Counted from the first letter of the stretch, positions 1 through 8,415 are shown. The stretch is 40,884 bases of DNA from Candidatus Onthovivens merdipullorum (GCA_017694345.1 JADIMY010000077.1:1-40884); one strand, 5' to 3'. Notes: a model not told the origin generated them from the letters alone. Made by a program: numbers and translations.

Positions 1-1
1 A

Positions 2-682
2 ACTTATATAGCTTTACTTATTACTTCTCCATATTTAATTTATTTAATTATTTATGCGATAAATGATTTATTTAATAATGGGAATATGGCTTTAATTGCT
101 AGTGTTATCCCTGGAATTATTCCTATTTTTGATATTTTAATCGTTATTTTATTTTCAAGTGTTATTAATAGTAGTGCTTCGACTTTAATTTCTAACGAAA
201 AATATATGATTAGAATCTGTAAAATTATTCCAGTAAGTTATTATAAACAAGTAATCGCTAAATTATTAGTTCCTTTTATTTTAGGGACTTTATCGTTACT
301 TATTACTGTTATAACTTTAGTTTCGACTAGTTTAATTAGTTTTACTAATGGCTTAATTTCTTTTACTTTAGCTTTATTTTTAGTTTTATCTAATTTGATA
401 TTTGGGGTTTATAAAGATCTTAAAAAACCTAATTTTATCGATAATTCTAATTCGAATAATTTAGCTAGTGGAGTGCTTTATTGTTTAATTGTTCCACTTA
501 TTATTTTATTAATTGATTTAATTATAATTTTAATCTTTTATGGGTTTAAAATTGATGCGACTAATTTATTTACGATTTGTATAGTAATAGATGTAGTTAT
601 AGTCTTTATTTTATTTATATCTTCTTTAATTAATATTAAAAGAAAAGTGGATCGTTACTTTAATTTAATCGAGGTTAATTGA
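2..682 (+). CDS. ABC-2-type transporter permease, C-terminal part (5' end outside window)
   Basis: The frame is open from base 2 with no stop, so the visible part (about 226 codons) is the tail of a longer gene and the ATG at 86 is internal. The protein is almost entirely hydrophobic, with about six membrane segments. A cytosolic-type stretch (SNEKYMIRICKIIPVSYYKQ, then VIAKLL) resembles the 'EGK..wilKslPvs...i..aKl' loop of large ABC-2 permeases, and a later VYKDLKKPNFID resembles their 'iD..rP.ldw' segment. The family is therefore inferred from two short motifs. Such permeases work with a separate ATPase, which would lie upstream of the window. It ends in TGA one base before the next ATG, so the two genes are probably co-translated. 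The substrate is unknown. Confidence 0.6.
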   Translation, partial: TYIALLITSPYLIYLIIYAINDLFNNGNMALIASVIPGIIPIFDILIVILFSSVINSSASTLISNEKYMIRICKIIPVSYYKQVIAKLLVPFILGTLSLLITVITLVSTSLISFTNGLISFTLALFLVLSNLIFGVYKDLKKPNFIDNSNSNNLASGVLYCLIVPLIILLIDLIIILIFYGFKIDATNLFTICIVIDVVIVFILFISSLINIKRKVDRYFNLIEVN

Positions 683-683
683 T

Positions 684-3170
684 ATGAAAAATAAAATTTT
701 ACTTTTATTACTGATAATTCCCTTTGCGATAGTTTTTATTGTCTTTTTATCAACTGATGTTTTAATAGTTAATGTTAATACTGATATTGAAGGGATAAGC
801 TGGAAATATTTAGAAAATGAAGGCATTTTAATTGGAGAAAGATTAGATTTAGAAGCCGAAGGTATTTTTCCTAATGGCTATATTGAAAATGAAGGAAATG
901 ATTTAGTTTGGGTAAGTGAAGATACTAATATTGCTTCAATTCATAAGGAAGATGATAAATATTATTTAATTGGGAAAAATGATGGTGAAACAAAAATTAC
1001 TTGTAGTAATGAAAAAGGAAACGTTAGTAGATATTTTAATTTAATAGTTTCTAGTGGTCCAACGATTATTATTAATGATGCTAAATACTCTAATAGTGGT
1101 AATAGTATTAGTGGAATTAATTATTATGGTGAATATGATTTTGATGATAATTTTAACAAAATCCCTGCAAAAACCTCATTAAATATTAGTTTTATTGGTT
1201 TAGATGAAAATAGATATAGCTATAGAATTATAGGAAATGAAGAAGAAGTTTTAATTAGTGATAATAATGAAATTACCTTTTTAGATGGGGGAGAAATTAA
1301 AGTTAGTGTTTTAATTAATGGGACTGAGATTTCTAAAGATTACACTTTTAATATCATTAAAGATGGAGTAAATGTTTATGATTTTTATGATTTAATGCAC
1401 TGCACTAATTTATCGAGCGATGGAGAAATCGTTGTTTTAAAAACAAATTTAGTGAGTAATTCTTTTTTAACTAATCCAAATAATCAAAATATCATTAATC
1501 AAAATAAAGATATTTATCAAGTTTTTGGCGATAACTCTTTAACTAAAGTTAATAAAGATGGACAGGAACGATTAAATTTTGATGATTTTCTATATAAATT
1601 TACTTCAACTTTTAGTACTGATTATATCGATGCTTTTAATGAAGAATATAAAAATGATAATAGTGTAAATAAATTAACTAAAGAAGTTTTAGTTGGTGTT
1701 CATATTCAAAAAGATTTTTATGGTAACGGATTTAATATTAATTTAAATAATTTAGTATTTCCTAGTTCAATTCCTACAAGTATTGAAGGAAGTAATATCT
1801 ATTTACCTAGCGATGTCGATTACTTTAAAGGACCTTTAATTTATTACGCTATTAAAAGTAATGGTGGAGAATCAATTGTTGAAGTTTATGGACAAGATAA
1901 TATTGGGTTTTATATAGATGGTAATAATATAACAATTGATGATGTTATTTTTTCTAATGTTGAGCAACAAAATGTTTTAAATAATTATATTTACGCTGGA
2001 ACTGTAGTTGAATTAAATGGCGATAATATCACTTTAAAAAATTCAATATTTGAAAATGGAAGAAATGTCGTTAGAGATTTTGCTACTTTAAATAAAGAAA
2101 CGATGGATTCTACTAATGAAAATATTTTAATCGATAACTGTTTACTTAGAAATAGTCGAGAATTTTTACTTAAAGTTGGTTCTAATAGTTTTGAAAAATT
2201 AAGTGATCTAGAATATAGCGCATTAAGTTCATCTTTAAAAAATAATATGAATAATATTTTAGATAATGCCTTTAAGTATTTAAGTGGTTATCACTATACT
2301 GGAAATGAATTAACTAAAGACGAAATTAATGATTTACTTAATGATTGTCTTAGAGTAAGTCAAATTTATGATGGAGATAGTGATAAATCTTTAAATACTG
2401 ATCCTAGTTTATATAGTGGTTCTAGTAAAATTAAAGATGAAGAGAGTAATTTAATTTATACAGGTAGTACAACCATAAAAGATACGTATTTTTCTAAAGC
2501 AGGATTATTTTCTATTTCTTTAGACTCGATGTTTGATGGAAGTGTTTTATATGGTAAGCAACCTAATAGTTTAATCGAAGTAATTAATAATACTTTAAAA
2601 TCGATTACTCCTAATGTTGGTGGAACAAGTTATCCAACGATACTTAAATTAAGTGGAGATACTAGATTTTATGATTGGAAAGATATTTCTAATGTCGATT
2701 CGAGTTCTTTAATTGGTGGAACTGGGTATAATGAAAATAATGTTCGAGATTATTTTCCTTTAGAATCTATTATTAAAGATTATATAAATGAACATCCTTC
2801 TTTAGCTCACACTAGAAGCGATGGAAGAACTTTTGTTAATGGGGCAATTGCTTATTATGGAGGAGGGTTTAATTTTTCTAAATTAGATATAAGTGAATTA
2901 GTTAATAAAGATTTATTTAATTTAGTTAATGATGAACCTACTGATATTGAAGCAAATTTATTCACTTATTTTGCTTTAAATCCAAGTGAAGTAGCTACCA
3001 TTAGATTAATTCAAGGATGTATTCCTTTTGCTAGTGGATTTAATTCTTTTAGATTTAATTTATACCATAATGCTAGTTCAATTGGTGCAAAATCTAGTGA
3101 TTTATATAGTGAAACTAGTAGAGATGGAAATATAGTAATTAATATAAATGACTTAAAAAATAGGGCGTAA
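684..3170 (+). CDS. Membrane-anchored extracellular protein with Ig-like and beta-helix regions
   Basis: This 828-residue protein is not recognised as a named family. Residues 4-32 form one hydrophobic helix (signal anchor) with no lipobox cysteine, so the rest is predicted outside the cell. Residues about 40-122 look like a bacterial Ig-like (Big2) domain: a VWVSEDTNIASI strand pair followed by a DGETKITC-type strand. Residues about 405-500 contain spaced repeats (NNITIDDVIFSN, DNITLKNSIFENG, ENILIDNCLLRNS) typical of a right-handed parallel beta-helix. The start follows GAGG at 671-674, inside the end of the upstream permease gene, and the genes are one base apart, so it is probably made with that transporter. 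It could be an adhesin, a polysaccharide-binding protein or an accessory of the exporter. Asn and Ser are abundant, with little Cys. Confidence 0.65.
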   Translation: MKNKILLLLLIIPFAIVFIVFLSTDVLIVNVNTDIEGISWKYLENEGILIGERLDLEAEGIFPNGYIENEGNDLVWVSEDTNIASIHKEDDKYYLIGKNDGETKITCSNEKGNVSRYFNLIVSSGPTIIINDAKYSNSGNSISGINYYGEYDFDDNFNKIPAKTSLNISFIGLDENRYSYRIIGNEEEVLISDNNEITFLDGGEIKVSVLINGTEISKDYTFNIIKDGVNVYDFYDLMHCTNLSSDGEIVVLKTNLVSNSFLTNPNNQNIINQNKDIYQVFGDNSLTKVNKDGQERLNFDDFLYKFTSTFSTDYIDAFNEEYKNDNSVNKLTKEVLVGVHIQKDFYGNGFNINLNNLVFPSSIPTSIEGSNIYLPSDVDYFKGPLIYYAIKSNGGESIVEVYGQDNIGFYIDGNNITIDDVIFSNVEQQNVLNNYIYAGTVVELNGDNITLKNSIFENGRNVVRDFATLNKETMDSTNENILIDNCLLRNSREFLLKVGSNSFEKLSDLEYSALSSSLKNNMNNILDNAFKYLSGYHYTGNELTKDEINDLLNDCLRVSQIYDGDSDKSLNTDPSLYSGSSKIKDEESNLIYTGSTTIKDTYFSKAGLFSISLDSMFDGSVLYGKQPNSLIEVINNTLKSITPNVGGTSYPTILKLSGDTRFYDWKDISNVDSSSLIGGTGYNENNVRDYFPLESIIKDYINEHPSLAHTRSDGRTFVNGAIAYYGGGFNFSKLDISELVNKDLFNLVNDEPTDIEANLFTYFALNPSEVATIRLIQGCIPFASGFNSFRFNLYHNASSIGAKSSDLYSETSRDGNIVININDLKNRA

Positions 3171-3227
3171 AGAATTTAATTGAACGTCTTTTTCTAGTAA
3201 AAATTTTAATTATCGATATAATAACTA

Positions 3228-3252
3228 ACCGAAGACTTAGTCTTCATTTTTA
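3228..3252 (+). terminator. Weak hairpin terminator after the surface-protein gene
   Basis: GAAGA (3231-3235) pairs with TCTTC (3241-3245) around a CTTAG loop and is followed by ATTTTT. The stem is short, so termination is likely weak. It is the only terminator-like structure after the gene ending at 3170. Confidence 0.35.
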
Positions 3253-3287
3253 AATACAGAAAAAATAATTCTGGGAGAATTGTTGGT

Positions 3288-3898
3288 ATGAAGATAAAAA
3301 AGAGTTTGTGTTATCAATTTTTAGTGTATTTTCTAAAAACCTTGATTCATCATTTTTTGGTTACCATATTCATTAAGTATAGATAAAAATATTATTTTGA
3401 CAATTTGTGTTATTTTACTAATAATTTCGTGTTTCTTTTTATTTTTAAGTTTATTTAAAAAGCAATTATAAAAAGGATTTAATTCCGCGCTTTTAAGTAT
3501 TGCTTTACTTTGCTCATTAATTAGCACAATTTGCTTTTTTATATCAAAAGAAGATTTATCCATCAATGGAAATTCAAATTTAATTATTTCAACTCAATCT
3601 TCCATATACACCAACTATTTTAGGAGTAGTTGAAGTTATTTATACTTCGTTTATTTTAATAAGTTTAATATTTAATAGTAATTATTATAGTAAGATTGAG
3701 TTAGATGATTCAGTTGATAATTTTTCTTCTAATCTACATAAAATTAATGATTTAGAACAAAATAGAATAAATTTATTAATTATTGGAGCAAAAAGAATAA
3801 AACAAATTAGAAAGGATTATATTAAAGGTTATATCACTAAAGAAAATTACGATAATGAACTTCAAGATATTATTAGAGATATAAAAGATAATCTCTAA
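3288..3898 (+). pseudogene. Decayed gene for a four-helix membrane protein with a C-terminal SHOCT-like motif
   Basis: No intact frame exists, but consecutive frames join into one sensible protein. It begins MKIKK at 3288 after GGGAGAA, continues in another frame as EFVLSIFSVFSKNLD, then in a third as LPYSLSIDKNIILTICVILL. A TAA follows at LFKKQL, the frame resumes as KGFNSALLSIALLCSLIST, and a further shift near 3605 leads to PTILGVVEVIYTSFILISLI. The end, KDYIKGYITKENYDNELQDI, matches the SHOCT pattern (short C-terminal domain, 'lkeL.d.GiITeeEfe.kK..lL') and stops at 3896-3898. Two shifts sit in A and T homopolymers and one is explained by loss of a CA unit. Four hydrophobic segments are preserved, so decay is recent or some indels are assembly errors; the nonsense codon makes a pseudogene more likely. 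Confidence 0.7.
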
Positions 3899-3962
3899 AT
3901 TTGATATAGAAAAATTAGTAAATCACTATTAAAATATAGTTATATCTAAAGGAGATTTTTAT

Positions 3963-4718
3963 ATGGCAAAGACATATGAATTAGTACTTATTAGACATGG
4001 TGAAAGTGAATGGAATAAATTAAATTTATTCACTGGTTGGACTGATGTCGATTTAAGTGAAAAAGGAAAAGAAGAAGCTACTAATGGTGGTAAACTTCTT
4101 AAAGAAGGTGGATATCATTTTGATGTCGCTTACACTAGCTATTTAAAAAGAGCAATTCATACTTTAAATAGAGTTCTTGAAGCGATGGATGAAGAATATA
4201 TTCCAGTTATTAAAACTTGGAGATTAAATGAAAGACATTATGGAGCTTTGCAAGGATTAAATAAGGCTGAAACTGCTGAAAAATATGGCGAAGAACAAGT
4301 TAAGATTTGGAGAAGAAGTTATGATGTTCAACCTCCAGCTTTAAAAGAAGATGATCCAAGAAACCCAGCTTTGCAAAGAGCTTATCAAGGTGTAGATAAA
4401 AAAGATTTACCTTTAACTGAATGTTTAAAAGATACTGTTGCTAGAGTTGTTCCTTATTGGGAAGAAGTTATTAAAAAAGATATAATTGCTGGTAAAAAAG
4501 TAGTTATTGCCGCTCATGGTAATAGTTTAAGAGCTTTAGTTAAATATTTAGATAAAATTAGTGATGACGATATCGTTGGAGTTAATATTCCTACTGGTGT
4601 TCCACTAGTTTATGAACTTGATGAAAACTTTAATGTTTTAGAAAAACATTATTTAGGTAATCAAGATGAAATTAAAAAGGCAATGGAAGCTGTTAAAAAT
4701 CAAGGAAAAGCTAAATAA
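3963..4718 (+). CDS. gpmA: 2,3-bisphosphoglycerate-dependent phosphoglycerate mutase
   Basis: Interconverts 3-phosphoglycerate and 2-phosphoglycerate in glycolysis, in the cytosol, through a phosphohistidine intermediate. The catalytic RHGESEWN motif is at residues 11-18 (His12 is phosphorylated), followed by the family's [18 protein letters not shown] with Glu90, and the second histidine in AAHGNSLR (His185). At 251 residues it matches the usual length of about 250. AAAGGAG at 3948-3954 lies eight bases before the ATG, a strong ribosome site. A long upstream spacer and the pseudogene before it suggest its own promoter, but I could not find a well-spaced -35/-10 pair. The CvpA-like gene follows after 23 bases and probably shares the transcript. 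Confidence 0.97.
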   Translation: MAKTYELVLIRHGESEWNKLNLFTGWTDVDLSEKGKEEATNGGKLLKEGGYHFDVAYTSYLKRAIHTLNRVLEAMDEEYIPVIKTWRLNERHYGALQGLNKAETAEKYGEEQVKIWRRSYDVQPPALKEDDPRNPALQRAYQGVDKKDLPLTECLKDTVARVVPYWEEVIKKDIIAGKKVVIAAHGNSLRALVKYLDKISDDDIVGVNIPTGVPLVYELDENFNVLEKHYLGNQDEIKKAMEAVKNQGKAK

Positions 4719-4741
4719 TCTAACTTATTAATTTTTTAATT

Positions 4742-5278
4742 ATGGCGTTTTCAATTACTGATTTAATAATCATTTTAATAATTCTTATATTTACTGTTAT
4801 AGGATTTGTTAGAGGTATATTTTCTAAATTACTTGGTTTAATTAGTTTTGTTAGTGCTTTAATCATTGCTTATTATATCGCTAGTCCAATTTCAAGTTTA
4901 TTAGTAGGAACTTCATTTTATAATTCAATTGTTGGATCTATTGGTAGTAGTTGGGCTAGTACCATCTTTTTAATAGTTATTGGTTTAATTTGTTTTATTA
5001 TTATTTATATTGTATTAAGAATATTAAGTAAAACTATTATTTTAGCTATTAATAAAGGTAAGATTTTAGGAGCTATTAATAAACTTATCGGTGGAGTTTT
5101 TGGACTGATTATTGGAATCTTTATTGCGACGATTTATTTACTTATTTTTTATGGATTAGCAAAAGTTGATCCAGGAATTGGAGCATTTTATGTTGAAGAT
5201 TTAGCTATTAATTCTAATGACTTTACTTTGAGTAAATTAATGCTTAAATCGATTATGAACCTATTTGGTTCAATATAA
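4742..5278 (+). CDS. CvpA family membrane protein
   Basis: A 178-residue, four-helix membrane protein. The opening MAFSITDLIIILIILIFTVI, then GFVRGIFSKLLGLISFVSA, fits the CvpA (colicin V production) family pattern 'D..i.l.l....GyrrGf...l..l.g.v'. Later helices lie at about residues 77-100 and 115-142. The biochemical role of CvpA proteins is not established; they are linked to envelope homeostasis. There is no clear Shine-Dalgarno before 4742, and the gene starts 23 bases after gpmA, so translation may depend on the upstream gene. A bidirectional terminator follows at 5297-5330. Confidence 0.75.
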   Translation: MAFSITDLIIILIILIFTVIGFVRGIFSKLLGLISFVSALIIAYYIASPISSLLVGTSFYNSIVGSIGSSWASTIFLIVIGLICFIIIYIVLRILSKTIILAINKGKILGAINKLIGGVFGLIIGIFIATIYLLIFYGLAKVDPGIGAFYVEDLAINSNDFTLSKLMLKSIMNLFGSI

Positions 5279-5296
5279 AATTTAAATTAGTAGAAA

Positions 5297-5330
5297 ATAA
5301 AAAAGCACCGAGCAATTCGGTGCTTTTTTA
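5297..5330. terminator. Bidirectional rho-independent terminator between cvpA and rplT
   Basis: The stem GCACCGA (5305-5311) pairs with TCGGTGC (5317-5323) around a short GCAAT loop. A run of eight A on one side (5297-5304) and six T on the other (5324-5329) let it stop transcripts from both directions: gpmA-cvpA from the left and infC-rpmI-rplT from the right. Confidence 0.9.
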
Positions 5331-5348
5331 AATTCATAATAAACTTTT

Positions 5349-5699
5349 TTATTTAGCGTTTTTAGCAATAGCGACTAAATCTTTAAAGCCAGCTTCATCG
5401 TGAATTGCGATTTCACTAAGCATTTTTCTATTGATATCGATTTTATTTACTTTTAAACCGTGCATAAATTTAGAATAGGAGATATCGTTCATTCTGCAAG
5501 CAGCATTGATTCTTCTAATCCAAAGTTTTCTAAAGTCTCTTTTAATATTTCTTCTATCAATATAAGCATACATATGTGAACGCATAACCTGTTCACGAGC
5601 TGTTTTAAATAGAAGGTGTTTACTACCAAAATAACCTTTAGCTTGTTTTAATATTTTCTTTCTTCTTTGATGTGTTTGTGGACCACCTTTAACTCTCAT
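5349..5699 (-). CDS. rplT: 50S ribosomal protein L20
   Basis: Large-subunit assembly protein that binds 23S rRNA early, and in Firmicutes the autoregulator of this operon through the leader upstream of infC. The N-terminus [20 protein letters not shown] is the basic L20 tail, followed by the family's [38 protein letters not shown] and RINAACR. Its 116 residues match the usual length of about 118. The start follows AAGGAGG about ten bases upstream. It is the last gene of infC-rpmI-rplT, 14 bases after rpmI, and ends just before the shared bidirectional terminator. Confidence 0.98.
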   Translation of the reverse strand: MRVKGGPQTHQRRKKILKQAKGYFGSKHLLFKTAREQVMRSHMYAYIDRRNIKRDFRKLWIRRINAACRMNDISYSKFMHGLKVNKIDINRKMLSEIAIHDEAGFKDLVAIAKNAK

Positions 5700-5713
5700 C
5701 GTTATCTACCTCC

Positions 5714-5908
5714 TTATCCTTGAATTAGATATTTTACTCTCTTCATATCGCTAGCGCTTACTGAAGTTTGTTTTCTTAAATGTCTCTTTTGTTTGTGGGT
5801 TTTGTGTGGAGCAAGATGAGAAACATAAGCATGATGTCTCACAACTTTACCAGTGCCTGTAACTTTAATTCTTTTTGTTAAGGCCTTTTTAGATTTCATT
5901 TTTGGCAT
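5714..5908 (-). CDS. rpmI: 50S ribosomal protein L35
   Basis: Small basic protein of the large subunit. The sequence from the chosen start, MPKMKSKKALTKRIKVTGTG then KVVRHHAY, is the typical L35 N-terminus, and the 64 residues match the family length. The frame is open for another 28 codons upstream, but that extension overlaps infC and is not family-like, and the AGGAGG at about 5913-5918 (read on the minus strand) sits correctly for the start at 5908. It lies between infC and rplT in the conserved operon order. Confidence 0.97.
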   Translation of the reverse strand: MPKMKSKKALTKRIKVTGTGKVVRHHAYVSHLAPHKTHKQKRHLRKQTSVSASDMKRVKYLIQG

Positions 5909-5924
5909 AAATTTCCTCCTCTTT

Positions 5925-6488
5925 CTACTTTTTAATTTTGCTTGCAAGAGTGCAAGTAAGCCATTTTCCATCGAGTGATGGAGCTTTTTCAATGACTGAA
6001 TAGTCTTTAACGTAGTCGATAAATTTATTTAGAACATCTTCACCTACTTCGACATGAGTTAGTTGACGACCTCTAAATCTTACGCCGACTTTAATTTTGT
6101 TTCCATCTTGAAGGAAACGAATAGCAGCTTTGACCTTTGTTTGAATGTCATGTTCACCAATTTGTGGAGTCAATTGAATTTCCTTTATCTCAATTATTTT
6201 TTGATTTTTTTTAGCTTCTTTAGCTTTCTTTTGGGCTTCGAAACGATATTTGCCATAATTGATAATTTTGCAGACTGGTGGATTGGCATTAGGTGCTACA
6301 CACAATAAGTCTAAATCATATTCTTCAGCTTTTTTTAAGGCTGCAAAGCGATTCATTTTTCCTAAAGATTCACCGTTAGGTCCAATGACAAGCACTTCTT
6401 TAAAATGAATTTTTTCATTTACGATATCACTATTTTGTTTATCGTTTTTACGATTTTTATCCTGTTGTGGATTTTGAAAGTTTGCTAT
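5925..6488 (-). CDS. infC: Translation initiation factor IF-3, with AUA start codon
   Basis: IF-3 binds the 30S subunit, prevents premature subunit joining and rejects initiation at non-canonical codons. Family blocks are clear: VLVIGPNGESLGKM, ALKKAEEYDLDLLCVAPNAN, PPVCKIINYGKYRFEAQKKA, EIQLTPQIGEHDIQTK and VGVRFRGRQLTH. A start at the GTG at 6393-6395 would cut off the conserved N-terminal segment. The frame is open upstream and reads SDIVNEKIHFKEV, the usual 'iN..I...eV' start of the N-terminal domain. It leads back to ATA at 6486-6488, eight bases downstream of a perfect AGGAGG (6497-6502). No ATG, GTG or TTG is placed to use that site, so AUA is inferred as the start, giving 187 residues. 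infC in other bacteria starts with AUU or another rare codon so that IF-3 represses itself. Confidence 0.9.
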   Translation of the reverse strand: MANFQNPQQDKNRKNDKQNSDIVNEKIHFKEVLVIGPNGESLGKMNRFAALKKAEEYDLDLLCVAPNANPPVCKIINYGKYRFEAQKKAKEAKKNQKIIEIKEIQLTPQIGEHDIQTKVKAAIRFLQDGNKIKVGVRFRGRQLTHVEVGEDVLNKFIDYVKDYSVIEKAPSLDGKWLTCTLASKIKK

Positions 6489-6628
6489 AGTTTTTTCCTC
6501 CTAAATAAAACGGACGCAAGTAGTTGCGCCCGTTAATTGCTCTTAATAATTTAATTCATTAATAGTAGTGATTTACCAATTAATTTAATTAATCTGGTGA
6601 GAAGCAGGCGCTCTTCTTTCTACGTTCT
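6489..6628 (-). promoter_or_regulatory. infC-rpmI-rplT leader with antiterminator/terminator switch (L20-leader type)
   Basis: About 140 bases separate the promoter from infC. GCGCCTG (minus strand, 6605-6611) can pair over seven base pairs, one of them G-U, with CGGGCGC (6526-6532), which is the left arm of the terminator just before the ribosome site. The two pairings are mutually exclusive, so the leader can switch between read-through and termination. In Bacillus the same operon is attenuated by L20 binding its leader (Rfam L20_leader). The position and layout match; membership of that family is inferred, not computed. Confidence 0.75.
6503..6534 (-). terminator. Leader attenuator terminator before infC
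   Basis: On the minus strand AACGGGCGCAA (6534-6524) pairs with TTGCGTCCGTT (6519-6509) around a CTAC loop: 11 pairs including one G-U, followed by TTATTT. It ends directly at the AGGAGG of infC, so it is a regulatory terminator rather than the end of a gene. Confidence 0.85.
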
Positions 6629-6633
6629 TTAAT

Positions 6634-6661
6634 ATTGTAATATTTTTTAGATTAATTTCAA
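6634..6661 (-). promoter_or_regulatory. Sigma-A-type promoter of infC-rpmI-rplT
   Basis: Read on the minus strand: TTGAAA (6661-6656), a 16-base spacer, TACAAT (6639-6634). The predicted start of transcription is near 6627, giving the leader above. The -35 abuts the stop codon of the gene ending at 6662. Confidence 0.75.
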
Positions 6662-7597
6662 CTATTTTTTTAAGTTCCTAAAGATTAAATCAAAGTAAAG
6701 CTGCTTTTTCCCAATTTCTTTTCCATCGTAATCTATTTTTTTGATAAATTTATTTAAATTCTCGTATAAAGAAGTAGAAGTTGAGTTATTTACGATATTT
6801 AAAATATTGAAGTATTTAGTTTTAGCAATATCCATTAATTGATAAAAATTGTAATTTTGTTTTTTTAAATTGTTTGTTGGATCTAAGTAGTAAGAATGCT
6901 TAGTATTAAGATAGTCAATATCTAGTAGTTTTTTAGTAGTAGGGGTAGCAACAGCTAAAGGAGCACTTAATGGTAAAAATTTTTCAAGTAAGGACTTTTT
7001 GTAGCTAAATTTTGAATATAAAACTCGATAGGTTAATCTCATTCTTTTATAAGCGATATAAAAAGTTTTATTGTCTATATAATTTATTTTAAAAACATCT
7101 TTTAATAAACAAGCCATCATTTTAGAAACTTTTAAAATATCTTCTTTTTTATTTTTGATAGAATTAGAAGGGCTTATCTTAATGTTAAAATGATTAACAA
7201 TCAATCGATCGATTGATGACTCAATATAAGCATGAGTAAAAAAATAAAATTTATGATTATTATCATTAGGAGTAACAAAACCTGATTTATAAAATATATA
7301 AGGATGACAAGTAGAATCTAAAGCATAGTGAGCGATATATCCTTTAAAATAAGACATTAAGGTAGTATCAAAATTATGGTTTTTAATATATTCATATAAA
7401 TAGGTAAATACTCTACTAGGGTCATAATCATGAAGCAAAGTGCCGATATTTGTTATTTCTTTGGTATTTTTTCTTTTAATTAATCCATAAGGAAAAAAGA
7501 AATAAGGATCTGGACCTTGCGTTCCTAAATAAATAATATTATTTGTATCTTTTTCAATATTTTTTATGAATGCATAATGAGTTAAAATACTTGGCAT
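6662..7597 (-). CDS. Zinc-dependent phospholipase C family protein
   Basis: The 311-residue protein carries the metal-ligand pattern of the zinc-dependent phospholipase C / S1-P1 nuclease-like fold: His7 near the N-terminus (MPSILTHYAF), GPDP around Asp30, His56, the H90-Y-A-L-D94-S-T-C-H98-P motif, and H122-x3-E126-x3-D130. The H-x3-D-x3-HP block is the family signature. There is no signal peptide, which is usual for this mostly uncharacterised cytosolic branch found in Firmicutes, so phospholipase activity is not demonstrated. The start has no Shine-Dalgarno. It lies 41 bases downstream of the dehydrogenase gene on the same strand and may be co-transcribed with it. Confidence 0.8.
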   Translation of the reverse strand: MPSILTHYAFIKNIEKDTNNIIYLGTQGPDPYFFFPYGLIKRKNTKEITNIGTLLHDYDPSRVFTYLYEYIKNHNFDTTLMSYFKGYIAHYALDSTCHPYIFYKSGFVTPNDNNHKFYFFTHAYIESSIDRLIVNHFNIKISPSNSIKNKKEDILKVSKMMACLLKDVFKINYIDNKTFYIAYKRMRLTYRVLYSKFSYKKSLLEKFLPLSAPLAVATPTTKKLLDIDYLNTKHSYYLDPTNNLKKQNYNFYQLMDIAKTKYFNILNIVNNSTSTSLYENLNKFIKKIDYDGKEIGKKQLYFDLIFRNLKK

Positions 7598-7638
7598 AAT
7601 TAATAAAATACTTCAGATTTGCAGGCTTTTTACTTAAT

Positions 7639-8415
7639 TTAGAACTTTTTTAAACTATGTGCACTGATAGAATAAACTAGTTTTCTAGGGACTAGTCTTA
7701 AAGCAAAAATCATTAATTTATTTTTAAAACCAATAATTTTTAATGGCTTCTTTTTCTTTAAAGCTTTTAAAGAAATTAAAGCAGCTTTTTCACTACTAAT
7801 TGGTTTCATCTTTTTAAAAGTAAAATCATTTTTAGCGATATTTACAAAATTACTTTTAAATGGACCTGGACAAATACATGTCACATTAATATTATATTTT
7901 TTAAGTTCATAATATATAGCTTCACTTAAAAGTAAAACATAAGCTTTACTTGCGTGATATGTTGCCATATATGGACCAGCCATAAAAGCAGCAATAGAAG
8001 AAATATTTAAGATATTACCTTCACGATATTTTTTCATATCATCTAAATAGACATTAGAAAAATAAGTTAAAGCATTAATATTAACTTCATTCATTTTAAG
8101 TTCAAAGTCAATATCCATATCGACAAAATCAGTACGATCTCCAAAACCAGCACTATTTATTACAAAGTTAATAAAATAATTTTTCTCTTTCGTGTATTTA
8201 TATATTTTCTCGAGATTTTCTTTTATAGATAAATCATAAGCTAATATTTCTATCTTTATCTTATCGTTAATCTTAGTAATTTCTTCTTTTGCTTTATTTA
8301 ATTTCTGTAAATTTGAAGCTACAAGTAGTAAATTTTTATTTTCTTTAGCAAGTAAGATACTAAGATCTTTTCCTAAACCACTACTAGCACCTGTTATTAA
8401 ACAAAATTTTTCCAT
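7639..8415 (-). CDS. Short-chain dehydrogenase/reductase (SDR) family oxidoreductase
   Basis: A classical NAD(P)-dependent SDR of 258 residues. The cofactor motif TGASSGLG is at residues 8-15, NSAG at 87-90 (usually NNAG), and the catalytic Ser140, Tyr153 and Lys157 lie in NISS and YHASK. An ICPGPFKSNF segment follows, as in SDRs of the DltE/YqjQ type. The C-terminal 30 residues are hydrophobic and basic, possibly membrane-associated. The substrate cannot be told. The minus-strand start is preceded by TAGGAT about five bases away, and a TATAAT lies further upstream, back-to-back with the rimP promoter region. Confidence 0.9.
   Translation of the reverse strand: MEKFCLITGASSGLGKDLSILLAKENKNLLLVASNLQKLNKAKEEITKINDKIKIEILAYDLSIKENLEKIYKYTKEKNYFINFVINSAGFGDRTDFVDMDIDFELKMNEVNINALTYFSNVYLDDMKKYREGNILNISSIAAFMAGPYMATYHASKAYVLLLSEAIYYELKKYNINVTCICPGPFKSNFVNIAKNDFTFKKMKPISSEKAALISLKALKKKKPLKIIGFKNKLMIFALRLVPRKLVYSISAHSLKKF

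Noticed and set aside
3333-3566. Minus-strand 77-codon open frame
   Set aside because: It lies antisense to the decayed membrane-protein gene and its product has no family features; the plus-strand reading explains the sequence.
3901-3940. TTGATA with TATTAA or TAAAAT as a gpmA promoter
   Set aside because: The spacers are 20-23 bases, outside the usual 16-18, so the match is probably chance in AT-rich DNA.
6063-6308. Plus-strand 81-codon open frame inside infC
   Set aside because: Antisense shadow of conserved IF-3 coding sequence; the hydrophobic product reflects AT-rich codons read backwards.
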